Shown: positions 1 to 10,841, counted from the stretch's first letter. The stretch is 64,000 nucleotides of DNA from Macrotrachela quadricornifera (GCA_022393335.1 JAJEKB010021076.1:850379-914378); one strand, 5' to 3'. The notes: generated by a model from the sequence alone, not told the origin. Numbers and translations are program-made.

Positions 1-284
1 TCGCGGCGAAGTGTAATGGTGAGTTCGGTACGGTCGAAGTCGAGGACTTTTGCGATGTTCTCCTTGAAAGAGATCGTAAGCAAAATGTTCTACTTGCAAT
101 CGCTCAAAAGTTGAGAACTTACATGTGTGCCGGCGACTTTCAGTGCATCGAGCTCCTTTTTCCATCGATCTATCGTTCGAGGGTCGTCGTCTTGATTCTG
201 GCTCCTCTTGATCACGACATTTGTGTCTTGTAGGGAACTGGCAATTATCACGGAGTGGTAGGTTTCTTCGAGGATATTACTCAT
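1..284 (-). CDS. Unidentified gene, 5' part, runs off the left edge
   Basis: An ATG at 284 opens a 54-codon exon down to about 123. A good GTAAGT donor follows, then a 33-bp intron ending in TAG at about 90, then a second exon (89 to 1) open to the edge. Both exons join in phase 0. The joined protein is hydrophilic and begins MSNILEETYHSV. It has an Arg/Asp/Lys-rich middle (DDDPRTIDRWKKELDAL), and its second exon is beta-strand-like with alternating hydrophobic residues (KVLDFDRTELTITL). I do not recognise the family. The intron is unusually short, and another acceptor (TTTTGAG, about 103) also gives an open but less protein-like frame, so the splice is inferred. The upstream DNA (285 onwards) would hold its promoter. 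Confidence 0.5.
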
Positions 285-1277
285 GCCGTAGTGCTACAAC
301 AAATGATAGAATAGCTTGATCAAGCGTGGGAATTATATTGGGGGCGCGTATGACCAGAAAGATGAAGCAATGGAGCTTTCTTGAAACATGAGAGTGTTTT
401 ATACATTCGCGGGCATATATAGCGTTGTTTGGATAGAGTCATAACATTGCCGCATTGTTGATAGAGACTAACATGTTACAGTGTGGTGGAAAAAAAGTTC
501 AGGGTCTATTTATTTCTCGTCGAGAAATCTACAAGTATGGACAGAATATTGGAGGTAACAAACCTCCCTTCGTTGCTACCGGTTGAAAATAAGAAGGTTC
601 ATAAAAAAATATGAGAAGCGGTTCTTTTTTTGTAGGCTCTACTTCTGATCCTTACCGTTCCTTATAAAAGTGACAGTTAAAAACTTCGACACACATAAAC
701 TCGACGTTTATCAACAAGAAAGGTAAAGAGCACAGAGAAACGAACGACTCACTGCCTCACTAAATAGAGGTAAAACTATATAACACAAGCATTTCTTGCA
801 GTTGTGCAATTACAGAGACTGTAAAGCACTTTGTTTTGTTCTTTTGCAGATAATACTCCGTTCTCTGCGCTCATGGTGAAACAGAACAGAGTGAGATTCT
901 TTTTTTCTTTCTTCAGTTTTATGTTATCGTTATTGCACAACAGCTAGGCAATCCTTTGCTGTCATGCGTTAGTTTCTATAAAGTGAGATTCATTGGACAT
1001 TTTTAAAATATTGTTGCCCTCAAAAGTTATAGGCTTCAGAAGAGGGGTCGGAAGAATGCGGTAAAATAGGCACAAAGAACAGGGATTCAGATAGCTTTTT
1101 AAGGAAGAGTGAAAGCTAGTTTTGGAGATAGTCGTGGGAAAGAGCACCATCATAGTCTTCTCGTATGTGTGAAGGGAATTAGGAAAAAAACAACAACAAC
1201 AAGAAGAGTTATAGTTACTCAACTTGCAGTCAGTCAGTTAGCTACATCTGTTTATTATTTTATTATTACTTTGTTGT
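285..1277. other. Intergenic, no gene seen
   Basis: Nothing coding is convincing here. Short reading frames lack known motifs and lie in purine-rich or low-complexity DNA. The stretch probably holds the promoter of the minus-strand gene starting at 284. Its right end abuts the LTR element. Confidence 0.5.
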
Positions 1278-1519
1278 TGTGAAGATGATGTTTATCGGGA
1301 AGAGAAAAGACACACACTCAAGCAGAAAGACATCAGCTATATATACTCGTAAAAAGGAAAAGAAAGAATGTGCGGGCGGTGGAGCAAAACAAACAAAACA
1401 TATGGAGAATGAAGTGGGATGTATACGTGTGTGAAGGAGGAAGAATGTGAGAGGAGTATGAATGCGAAACAAATGCATGGGGGAGGAAAGAGGGTGTATC
1501 ATGTCCGATGGACATGACA
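1278..1519 (-). repeat. 3' LTR (242 bp)
   Basis: Direct repeat of 3637-3902, differing at a few positions and lacking a 24-bp tandem duplication present in the other copy. It ends in the imperfect palindrome ATGTCCGATGGACAT. The minus-strand end sequences are TG...CA. The high identity of the two LTRs suggests a fairly recent insertion. Confidence 0.75.
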
Positions 1520-1531
1520 CCTCCCCTCACC
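1520..1531 (-). other. Polypurine tract of the LTR element
   Basis: On the minus strand a run of G and A with one T (GGTGAGGGGAGG) lies directly before the TG of the 3' LTR, where plus-strand DNA priming occurs in LTR retroelements. Confidence 0.6.
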
Positions 1532-1685
1532 GACGGAGATGCGCAACGCACATCGAAAAGAAACAACGAAAGGAGAAAAGAAAAAAGGGGGAGGAGCAAA
1601 ACAAAAAACAAATATGAGGAGCACAAATAATTGAGGAAAAAAGGAAGCAATATAAGAGTAGAAGATGAGAAAGACTCGGTTGTGA

Positions 1686-2400
1686 AAATCGGATAGACTC
1701 AGTGCCAAGCAGTTCATGAGTGCGATCGGTTTATTTCATCAAGTAGTAAGGAGCCAAGTTGAGGAAAAAGTGGTATAGAAAGTCATCGATTGAGTGAAGT
1801 AAGAATGCTGCTACACCATTCAGTTTGATTAACTTCACATTGTAAATACCGATTAATGAAAGATTGAAGGCACGTAACGTGCATCGAAAAGAGAGATGAG
1901 AGAGAATAAACATGAAGAGACGATAAGAAACAACCATTAGGGGGAGTACAAAGAGTTCAGAAAAGAGAAATGGAGGCATGAGGATTCAATGGATTATAAT
2001 ATAAAGTAAGAGAAGTCATACAGATAGAGAACATTAAACTGTGAAATCGAGTAAACTCAGTGTCAAGCAGCGCTTGAAAAAACATGAGTGATCTCGTTGC
2101 AGTTTCACCAATTAGAGTAATGAATCTGAATGAGGATAGGTCATTGGTTGAGTGAGCTAAAAACGTTGCCACACCGTTCAGTTTGATTAGCTTCTCAACG
2201 TATGCATGGACCAATAATAGGAGTACAATTCATCAGATATATGGGACACACATAGTAAATAAGAATCAGAAAAAACCAATCCGCATAGAAGGATAAGGAA
2301 GGTTAAACATAGCAAGAGGATATGAGTATTCCATTCGTAAGCCAGGGTTCCATCTATAGTTACAGAGTACACAGGGTGTTATCTCTGTTGTCCACCAGTA
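1686..2400. repeat. Diverged ~360-bp tandem duplication inside the LTR element
   Basis: The segment from about 1686 (ATCGGATAGACTCAGTG, then CAAGCAG and a block ending TTCAGTTTGATTAAC near 1835) recurs from about 2045 (ATCGAGTAAACTCAGTG, ending TTCAGTTTGATTAGC near 2195). The copies have diverged by substitutions and small indels. Function unknown; it fills the region between the ORF and the 3' LTR. Confidence 0.55.
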
Positions 2401-2410
2401 CTGAGACGGA

Positions 2411-3526
2411 TTAAGGTACTGCTAATGCACGAAACCAATCCCGAGTATTGATATCATGCAAGAGCCGTAGACAGTCAAGTGAAGGAGGAGAAAAGTTGTA
2501 GTTGGGTAAGGCATCGAGTATCATAATGGAATCAAGTGTGAGTGAAGAACTTTCGGCATGATATTTAACGGGGGACGACAGAGCAGTAATTAAGCAGATG
2601 ATCAGTATTGAGAACAAAATTAACTTGCTGGATTGATGTTCAAGGCTGGATATGAACAATGAGGAAGAAAGAGGGTGCAATTGTTTGCGCAGACGTAGCT
2701 TCGGGATAAATGATTGTTGACCTTGTGTGAGAACAGGATGTTTCACATCAATGCATACAGGAGAACGATGTCGTTGGGCTGTGGACATAACATCTGGATA
2801 AGAGCAGTGAATGTTGCGCAGTGGCTGATCGTTAAGTACAAGAGAAGAATCAGAAAGTAATACCAGAGTTTGTGCATTGTGTGCGGTGACATTCGTTGTT
2901 GGAACACAGAGAATCGCTTCTTTAGTACAGTGGGCGAATTGGCTGCGTTGCGGGAATATATCATGAGTAAACCATGTTTCTTCGCCCACTGGTCAGTCAA
3001 ACGTGGCATCGTTGGGAAATAAGAAAACATCATCAGACGGAGAGGATGCTACATATTGCCGTCGCTGAGTATATCTTGACCACCAATCGAGCACATGCTG
3101 TGGGTGATAGATACGTTGGCCATGTAAATAATTGTGAAAGAATGGACTATACTCGACTGAATAAATATCATTGGGACTAACTGCAGGGAGAACAGTAAGT
3201 GTATCAGCAGATACGAGGAGTATACTAAATGAGGTAAGATCGACAATATAACCAAGGTGAACATTACCGGAAACATTAGCCCTAACGATTTGCCCCAAAA
3301 CTGGATCTAATATCGGACCACCAAAATATTCGTCAAAGCACCATTTGAGGTTGAGACGAGCGCATTCTTGTTGAACAATTTCATCAATTTCTTTGTCTAT
3401 TGCATTGATGAGTAGGTTTTGGATTTGTCGACGTAACTTCTTATCTCCATCTGGCGGCGGTGGAGCGTACAGTGGTAGTTCATGTCGTATCCATATTGCG
3501 GTAGTTGTAATTTCTCGAGGAAACAT
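2411..3526 (-). pseudogene. Retroelement internal ORF with one in-frame stop
   Basis: A single minus-strand frame runs from ATG 3526 to a stop at 2411, interrupted only by TGA at 2993-2995, with coding-like sequence on both sides (177 and about 193 codons). The first half has a proline-rich patch and a charged helix-like segment rich in Lys/Asp/Glu. The second half has a strongly hydrophobic stretch (LILFSILIICLITALSS), a likely membrane span. No CCHC knuckle, protease or RT box is visible. Its place in the only ORF slot of the element and the membrane span make an Env-like or Gag-like role possible, but neither is shown. The TGA may be decay or a readthrough stop of the kind used between retroelement ORFs. 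Confidence 0.55.
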
Positions 3527-3621
3527 GCTGTTGAACGGATGATTGTGATCAGGTCAGGAATAGTTAGATAGAAGGAATCAGGAGTAAAGAATCGATCTAC
3601 TGTTCAGTGGTTACAGTAGAA

Positions 3622-3635
3622 CGGCCAGTGCACCA
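3622..3635 (-). other. Primer binding site, tRNA-Gly type
   Basis: One base inside the 5' LTR the minus strand reads TGGTGCACTGGCCG. The usual complement to the 3' end of tRNA-Gly(GCC) is TGGTGCATTGGCCG, so 13 of 14 positions agree and the single difference can still pair as G-U. The tRNA sequence is from memory of metazoan tRNA-Gly. Confidence 0.65.
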
Positions 3636-3636
3636 T

Positions 3637-3902
3637 TGTGAAGATGATGTTTATTAGGAAGAGAAAAGACACACTCAAGCAGAAAGACATCAGCTATATA
3701 TACTCGTAGAAAGGAAAAGAAAGAATGTGCGGGCGGTGAAGCAAAACAAACAAAACATATGGAGAATGAAGGGGGATGTATACGTGTGTGAAGGAGAAAG
3801 ATGTATACATGTGTGAAGGAGGAAGAATGTGAGAGGAGTATGAATGCGAAACAAATGCATGGGGGGAGGAAAGAGAGTGTATCATGTCCGATGGACATGA
3901 CA
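3637..3902 (-). repeat. 5' LTR (266 bp)
   Basis: Direct repeat of 1278-1519. It is 24 bp longer because a segment around GATGTATACGTGTGTGAAGG is duplicated in tandem (about 3775-3825). It should carry the promoter of the element, reading leftwards. Confidence 0.75.
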
Positions 3903-5015
3903 CTTACACTTTGGCAATAACGAAGACATTTCCGACAACAACCCTCTCGAGAAAATAAAACCAATCATAGATGGCTTGCAGAAAAATTTTTCAAATTGTG
4001 TCAATCCAACACAAAATCTTTGCATTGATGAAAATCTTATGCTATGGAAAGGAAGGCTTGTATTCAAGCAATATATTCCATCGAAGCGTCACCGATTCGG
4101 AATCAAATCATTTGAGCTTGTCGATTGTGAAACAAAATTTATCCTCGACTTCATCGTTTACACCGGCTCAAATACAGAGTGTCAAATTACATCTGAACTT
4201 GGATTGAGTGGATCAATTGTATTGGAAATGATGCGGCGTGTTATTTGAATAAAGGTCACCATCTATACGTCGACAATTGGTATACAAGTCCAACACTTTT
4301 CGAGCTCTTACATCGAAATAAGACTGGTGCATGTGGTACCGTTCGTAAAAATAGAAAAGGATTACCACCTCTTACAACTAAATTAAGGAGAGGCGAGAGT
4401 CAATACTCTCATACAAATATTTTACTGGCGCTAAAATGGCAGGATAAGCGAGAAGTACACATGCTTTCAATCATTCATTCAACAGCATATGCGAATTCAG
4501 ATAAGGTAGATCATCAAACTGGAGAAGAGATTGAGAAATCTGTCTGTATTTTAGACTACACCAAAAACATGGGTGGAGTCGATCATGTTGATATGCAAAT
4601 GTCATTTTCAGAGTGTATAAGAAAATCGGTAAAATGGTACAAGAAAGTTTTTTTCCATCTATTACATATGGCAGTATACAATGCATTCGTAGTTTATAAA
4701 CTGCAAAATGATTTATCACCTCACTTATCTGATTTTCGACTCGATCTGATCAGGGAAATTTAAACAAAGTTTGGATCACAGAGATCAATTACTATCGAAA
4801 GATCACCGGCAAGGCCTCCGTCTCTCCGTTTAACTGCTCGGCATTTTCCTGCGCTCATTTCACAAACAACTCAACTAGAACTGCCTCGAAGACGATGCGT
4901 GGTGTGCTCATCTCATGATCTTCGACGCGTTACACAATACATGTGTCCTGACTGCGATGTACCATTATGTATTGTTGACTACTTCAAAGACTATCATACA
5001 AAGACGAACTATTGA
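3903..5015 (+). pseudogene. piggyBac-type transposase, C-terminal two thirds, broken
   Basis: The DDE_Tnp_1_7 (piggyBac) fold is recognisable from the first catalytic Asp region (LCIDENLMLWKGRLVFKQY, then IPSKRHRFGIKSF) through LGLSGSIVLEMM, LYVDNWYTSPTLFELL with the second Asp, and YTKNMGGVDHVDMQM with the third. A frame change near 4240 and a stop after IREI at 4763 break it. Another frame then gives the cysteine-rich tail (CVVCSSHD, MCPDCD, LCIVDYF), ending at about 5015. The N-terminus is missing: homology starts exactly at the outer end of the LTR element. Transposase of a cut-and-paste element with TTAA targets; no longer functional here. Confidence 0.85.
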
Positions 5016-5108
5016 TGTTTTCCGAGCCAAGACTGAGCTTTCTTTACGAAAAAAAATTAAAATCGTATTTAAAAATTACTTTTAAAAACCTTAGTTTTCT
5101 CAAAAAAA

Positions 5109-5128
5109 GTCGGGAGCCAAAAGGTTAA
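5109..5128. repeat. Probable piggyBac terminus with TTAA
   Basis: GTCGGGAGCCAAAAGG followed by TTAA (5125-5128) lies about 95 bp after the transposase tail. Read inward from the TTAA it is TTAACCTTTTGGCTCCCG. A similar end, TTAATCCTTTGGTTACGGGG, occurs at the start of the other piggyBac copy near 6342. piggyBac elements insert at and duplicate TTAA. Confidence 0.55.
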
Positions 5129-5983
5129 GTTCATGCAGTTTTTCGAATAGAAGGAGAGTAGTTTACCCCGAAACTTTGATCTAACTCAAGCGCCGTCGAA
5201 AAACCAGTATATGTAATAAAATTCAACACTACTCTTCTCTGGCAATCACAGATGACGAATAGTTTTATGCCAAATCGACGACGTTTACTTGGTATATACT
5301 GTTTGAAGGCTAAACTACCTTTCCAAGCTTCATCTATACATAATTATTTTTGCGGAATAATGAGCAGTTTGAATCTTTTCCGCAGCTCATCCATCACTGG
5401 TCTAATTTTATACAAGCTGTCATCATCGACTTGATTTGAGTTATCGTTGAAATGCGAATACTTTAAAAATGTAATAAATCTGTCTCTAGAAAATAGTTGT
5501 CCGAACGTTGGTGTAGTAATCATTGGATCAGTCGACCAGTAGTCAAGGATCTTATTCTTTTTAGTTACGGACATCAGCATGATTGTAGCGAGAAAAGGTG
5601 TACATTTCAGGGTGGTTGGTTGAAAGCAAGTTTGCTTGATGAGTCGCTTTATTATGTGTCGCATCGCCAGTACAAAATTGATGATACTTGTTCATTTTTT
5701 CATCAAACAATAATTCGAAAAAGTCAAGAGCAGGATCATATTGGAGAGGTCGTATGTTTGATGAAATATCAGAATTTTTTTTGTAAAAATTAAATAAATG
5801 CAATTCAAACACAGTTTTAGTCCAGTTGCGATTAATAGACAATTCCCTTAGTGCTAATTCATCGCCTGATTCACTACTGTCCACATCTGATGAATAAATT
5901 TTATCAACTTCCATTCCCTCATCTTCTTCAGATCCGCTATCCATCTGAATTTCATGAGAATCATCACTTGTATGCATTGCCAT
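5129..5983 (-). pseudogene. Second piggyBac-type transposase, N-terminal half, broken
   Basis: An ATG at 5983 starts an acidic N-terminus (MAMHTSDDSHEIQMDSGSEE, then Ser/Asp/Glu-rich), usual for piggyBac transposases. The N-terminal domain follows in shifting frames: YDPALDFFELLF, then KILDYWSTDP, FSRDRFITFLKYSHFND, SLYKIRPVMDELRKRF. A further frame after 5345 gives IDEAWKGSLAFKQYIPSKRR (first catalytic Asp) and FITYTG. It stops at about 5150, next to the terminus of the oppositely oriented copy. At least two frameshifts are present. The overlap of the shared IPSKR region shows that these are two separate copies, not one inverted gene. Confidence 0.8.
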
Positions 5984-6318
5984 ATTCACCAAAAGCTTTT
6001 GTGAAATAATATGAGTAGTAACTTGTTTATGTGGAAAAACACGTACATAATATAAAGGACGTCTTTGAATTTTGTGATTTTTTTTTAATATGAAAAAATA
6101 TACGAAAAGGAGGAAGAAATAATATACCAAAATACATTAGAAGAACGTAGAATGTGAGAACTCGTATATGAATACGCATGAAGATACATATGTAGTGCAT
6201 AGCAATGATGCAGTAATGTTGGCAAGATAAGAAAAAGAAAGAGAAGTGATGTTAGATCGAGCTTAAATGAAATTATGAGGACAGTAGTACTAGTAAGAGC
6301 TCAGTCGGTATATATACG

Positions 6319-6342
6319 AGCCCCGTAACCAAAGGATTAAAT
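6319..6342 (-). repeat. Probable 5' terminus of the minus-strand piggyBac copy
   Basis: On the minus strand TTAA at 6342-6339 is followed by TCCTTTGGTTACGGGGCTC and a TATATATA box. The motif TTAATCCTTTGG recurs about 150 bp further out (near 6480-6490), so the true edge could be either. Confidence 0.45.
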
Positions 6343-6514
6343 ACTTTGACGTTTATTATTTCGTCTAATACGTAAGAGAAATTCTTTTATGTTTATCGTG
6401 AAGTTTTTATTAATCATTTTGAGTCATATATGAAAAATGGTTTGAAGAAACAATTTTCGAGTGAAAAATAATTTCGTTTCCAAAGGATTAAAGAACATCG
6501 AAAAAAATAAATAT

Positions 6515-7976
6515 TTAAAATAGAAGAAGCCATAAGAAAATTAAGATTGTTGGAAAAAAATTAAACAGAGTTTCTGTTACACGAAAGGCAGACGCAGGAA
6601 CAGTAGGGCTAGCAGTAGGATTAACGGTAGGATTAATAGTAGAAGTAGCAGCAGTAGGAGTATCGAAACATTGAAAAAGTGACATGTGAATATTCGTTCC
6701 TATCTCAACAATCTCTTTTGACAGATCGGTCGGTGCAAGTATATCTATATTTGTGAGAAGAATCACCCCAACATTGTGCTTTTCATTGACTAACATCAAA
6801 TGTGACATGCCTGGAAGTGAACCACTATGGCCGATGTATCGACGACCATCACCCATGATATCCCAATACCAACTAAGACCATATTGTGATGGTGGTCGTC
6901 CCGTAGGATCACTCGTCGAATTTTGATTGTAGGGTGGGATGAGTCCACCACCAACTACTGTTCGCATTTCAGCAATAGATCGAGGAAGAAGAATAGAAGA
7001 GCCATTGTTGATAAACATGCGGAGATAGACAGATAGGATTTTAGCCGACATTCGCAAGAGACCGGCAGGATAGAGACTGAAGCTGAAATGTGGAATGTGT
7101 AGCCATGTAGGAAGTTCGCCCTGCAAAGACAATTTTCAAAATGAACACAACTAATAAGATTGATATATTTACCGGAATTTGTGTGATATTCAACTGTGGT
7201 ATTAAATGATTCCATCCTTCGAGATAGGATGTATTCAATGCATAGGCATAATGTTTAACAAGATCTTCTGGATTTGCAAAGTCAGACAAACGCACACCCG
7301 TTTTACTAATATCCACATCCAATGGTTTCAAAATTTTTTCTTTAACATACTCACTAAAGGATATATTCGCTACTCGCTCGACAACTAATGCAGCTAGAGC
7401 GGAACCTTGATTTGAATATGATGTGACACTGCCCGGTGGCTTTGGTAACCAGTTTAATGTGTTTGGATTCACAGATTCGTAAACCATATCAGCTAAAGAT
7501 TGTTGTTCATATGCAGTATCACCTGGTTGATAATAAGTATTTTGCAAATCATTGTTAACAAAGATTGAAGCTGAATGCGAGAGTAATTTTCGTAGAGTAA
7601 TTGAATGAGATGGATATTGAGGATGAAAAATTCGTTTATTAGGCTCGGATAAGTATTGATTGACATCTGTATCAAGATCAACAAGTTCTCTCTCAACAAG
7701 TTGCATGACAGCAGCGGCGATGAATGTTTTCGAGAGAGAAGCAAGAGGAAAAATTGACTTATCAATACTCATTGGCTCTGGTGGTACTAAAGACTGAAAG
7801 CCAAAAGCTTCTTCATAAAGTGTATGAGTAGCATTGACTACGATGATTGCAGCACCTGGAATATGAACCTTCATAAGAGAATCCTCTATCCATTTTCGAT
7901 TTGGACAATTTGAACCATAGATGTTAGTTATGTTCAACAAGATTACAACGATTATCAGTAACAACCTCATCAGCAT
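6515..7976 (-). CDS. Beta-lactamase-family serine hydrolase, secreted, probably GPI-anchored
   Basis: Two exons (7976-7173 and 7120-6515) join across a 52-bp intron with GTAAAT donor and TTTGCAG acceptor, phase 0, giving about 469 residues. The protein starts with a hydrophobic signal peptide (MLMRLLLIIVVILL). The class C beta-lactamase/penicillin-binding fold (PF00144) is shown by Ser80-Leu-Ser-Lys83 (SxxK nucleophile and base), Tyr187-Ser-Asn189 (YxN) and His366-Ser-Gly368 (HxG), with normal spacing. All catalytic residues are present. A Thr/Pro-rich stretch and a final hydrophobic tail (TILIFLWLLLF) with nothing after it suggest a GPI signal. Several NxS/T sites fit a secreted protein. Substrate unknown: eukaryotic members act on peptides, esters or D-amino-acid compounds. 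Old transfer from bacteria is possible but not shown here. Confidence 0.88.
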
Positions 7977-9231
7977 TTGTTTATCTTAAACAAATAAATT
8001 GATCGTTATCGGTGTAAGAATATGTTGAAATTTAAAACAACGAAATCTCGCATATTAACCGTTTTAAGAGAATATCATACTTTTCCTATATATTATAGTA
8101 AACATTTCGTTAATTTTTTGTTACTTTAAAAGGATCAACTTTATCGGGACGATGTTTTAGAGTACTCTTCAGATATCGTAGTGAATGCTTCTTAGTAAAA
8201 TTCAGCTAACTTTTTATAAGATGAACAAGATCAGAATATTAAATCGTAAGTTTAAATTTTTGCAACTGCTTCGATTTCTTGATGGCCTCATGAATACGCT
8301 CTTAAATAGAAGAAAAAACACAAATAATGTCTTTTTGTCACTGTATTATGTATGTTAATCGCTATGTCAACGTTGAGTTAATGTCAATATTGAAAGATAA
8401 AACGAAGCACAAATACAACGGTTGACATATATAGATTATATACTATTTAATCAAAGCCGAGAGAAAAATAATCTCGGAACGAAATAATGCTAAAGATGAA
8501 GAGTGGATACAGATAAGAGAATAAAGCAAAGCAGTCATAAAATAAAATAATGACAAATAAGACACAGTAAGAAATGAGGAATGAAAAATACCTAATTTTT
8601 TAATTAAGAAAAAATGGATGAAGAATTGTAGGACTCATATGAACCCAAATTTGATTATTTGTCTCTAACATTTACTCATGATTTATAATAAGAATATTAT
8701 ATACTAACACAAACTAGAGATTAAAGAAGAATGATCCGAAACAACAAATATTAAAGTAGTACTATACGAAGACCTGTGAGGATAAGGATGAATGTGAAGA
8801 AATACAAGATGTTTCATAAAGCTCTGCAAAATGTGTGCAAACAGATGTCAATTGTAGAACAAAAAAGTCTTCGAAATATTTTTCTCTTATACTCAATCCG
8901 ATTAGAAGTAGCACCATTATCAAGGTTATTCATTTTGAGTATAAACCATGATATGAGAACAAGTCAGTATCTATTTATTTAGATACTTTTTTTTAGAGCT
9001 TTTCACCTTGCATATTTTATGCTATTCAATTATATATTATTGAATAAGACATCACGAGTACTCGAAGATAATATAGAAACTTAATGATTAGATATTGCTC
9101 TATGTTTTCGTATACATGAATTTTATCGAGCCTCTAAACTTCTCAAATATCCTGTATTTAGTCACGCAGTTGCACTAATGTCCATTTCAGAGTAAAATAG
9201 CCGTGAACATTTTTTGAATCACTTTTTCAAG
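7977..9231. other. Intergenic, no gene seen
   Basis: AT-rich DNA upstream of the hydrolase gene. A 68-codon frame at 8776-8982 has no start context or motif that I can support. The promoter of the hydrolase should lie in the first few hundred bases. Confidence 0.5.
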
Positions 9232-9302
9232 GAACAAGATAGAGACCTGCGCTTTTCATCGTTTAAAAGAGGAGATGAAGACGCATCGAACCACATATAG
9301 AA
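9232..9302. repeat. Dispersed repeat, copy 1
   Basis: GGAACAAGATAGAGACCTGC followed by a TTTTCATCGTT and GATGAAGACGCATC block matches 18637-18707 over about 70 bp with scattered differences. Unclassified; probably a remnant of the same transposon or gene family. Confidence 0.6.
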
Positions 9303-9660
9303 AGTTTTTTCGAATGGCTTTAGTCAAATATTGTCGAAGTATTGCGTTTTTCTACGGAAATACCATAGAAAAAAACCTTCATTTTTCTACTATTTTAAGG
9401 AAAAATGGATGCTGAATTTCATTCTAATGTCTAAAATATCTTATTGATAGTAGTAAGGAATAGAGCATTTTCATAGTTTTTTATAACTCTTTATTTGTCA
9501 GTTCTATCACATTCCTGAAAATCGATAAATTGAGATTGCACTCATTAGGAACATGCTGTTTTTCTTGTCATTATACGTTACACCATTAGAAAAGTCTAAA
9601 GTTATTCAAAAATTGCCCACGGGCATTTAACTCGGAAATGGACAATAGTAAGAATATTCA

Positions 9661-10841
9661 CTGATAATTGTTCTCTTAAAAGTTCGTCGTCGAACGTTCA
9701 CACATTGGCCTCATCAACAATCACTATCGGCAGTACAAATGATGTCAGCTGGCTTTTTCAATTGTAACATTGGTGACCAAGTTATTTGTTTGTATTGCAA
9801 TTTGATCTGTCAACAATGAACATCACATGTGAATGGTTCAAAGGAAGTGCATAAAACTCTTAAAAACTCATCAAACAATATCAATATCGATTCTCAAAGA
9901 AAATTCTACGAACAATATTAACGGCCAATTATGAACATCGAATATTCTTCTATTAAATGAAATCATGTACGCATTACCATGGCATGTTAATTATGTGAAT
10001 ATACAAATACATCATGCATCGTTTGTGCCATCGCCTTCTGTCGATGATCTAATACGAGCTGGATTTTTCTACACAAGGACAAAGACAATAATGACTTGTT
10101 TCTATCGTGATGGATTACTTCAGAATTGGGGAATGAAAGATAATTCAATAGTGGATCATTGACGATGATTTACACACTGTGTCTATGCCAAACAGTTATG
10201 CAGAGATGTAGTCTATTAAAAGATTAAAAATTCAAAGCGATTGTCTTTCAGGACGCATCCGAGTTAATCAATCGGAGATAAATGGCAACAACTACCCAAC
10301 AAATATTTCTCGACTAACAATACCGAATGAGAATACCTTGTCACAATTGGTTGTAGCTCGACTCGATTTGCTGATTTCACAAACGATCAATCATAAAATG
10401 CTGTTAGGAAGATCAAATTCGACTTAAATGTAAGCAATAAAGATAAAATCTCAATGAATATCTTTATATGTTTTATTATTTCATTATTCTTCAAAAACAA
10501 TATTACTGTTCCAAGTGTCAAAATACAAATGATTCGAGAATAATTTACTCCATCATCGGCCCGTGTCCACAGTTGAAGAACTAGAATCAGAGAATCCTTT
10601 AAATAAAAAGACTATGAAAGCATCGAAACCAGAGATAGTTGAGAATATCATTGAACAGAAAACAGATCCAACAAGTAGTTCATCATTGTTCAATCCATAT
10701 GCACTCTGTTGGAGGGAAGAAAAACGTTTCGCGTGTATTTCTTGTGGACATTTTGCGACCTATGTTTGGTGTGATCATTTCTTTCGAATATGTCCCATCA
10801 TTCGACGAGAAATTGAAGTTTTTATTCCCATTTACATTTGA
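9661..10841 (+). pseudogene. Inhibitor-of-apoptosis (BIR-BIR-RING) pseudogene
   Basis: Three degraded domains lie in the right order. BIR1 (from 9682): RRRTFTHWPHQQ, AGFFNCNIGDQVICLYCN, then QQ and TGA where the family has Trp, then a VHK zinc-ligand His. BIR2 (9965-10210): DDLIRAGFFYTRTKTIMTCF, with the second zinc Cys changed to Arg (CFYR), then NWGMKDNSIVDH, two TGA codons, and THCVYAKQLC with the last zinc Cys. RING (10690-10841): ALCWREEKRF, CISCGHFATYVWC, CPIIRREIEVF, with two zinc Cys lost (ATY for ATC, CPII for CPIC). IAP proteins bind caspases through BIRs and act as E3 ubiquitin ligases through the RING. This copy is dead. Two of its stops replace a Trp expected in the family, consistent with TGG to TGA changes. 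Confidence 0.85.

Larger units (their letters stand above)
1278..3902 (-). mobile_element. LTR retrotransposon, short or deleted form
   Basis: Two direct repeats of 242 and 266 bp bound this unit. Read on the minus strand each begins TGTCATGTCC and ends ATCTTCACA, the TG...CA form of LTRs. Just inside the 5' LTR is a primer site resembling the 3' end of tRNA-Gly. Just inside the 3' LTR is a purine-rich tract. The internal region is only about 2.1 kb and shows no gag, protease, reverse transcriptase or integrase motifs that I can find, only one ORF interrupted by a stop. It is therefore a non-autonomous or internally deleted element. The outer 5-bp flanks (GTTGT left, CTTAC right) do not match, so no target duplication is visible. 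Its upstream flank cuts straight into piggyBac coding sequence. Confidence 0.75.

Noticed and set aside
1266..1717. Hydrophobic minus-strand ORFs in the LTR region
   Set aside because: Translations of purine/pyrimidine-rich LTR sequence, repeated in the other LTR; no protein features.
3903..6130. A single inverted piggyBac gene
   Set aside because: Both fragments contain the IPSKR-RFGIK region, so they cannot be halves of one copy.
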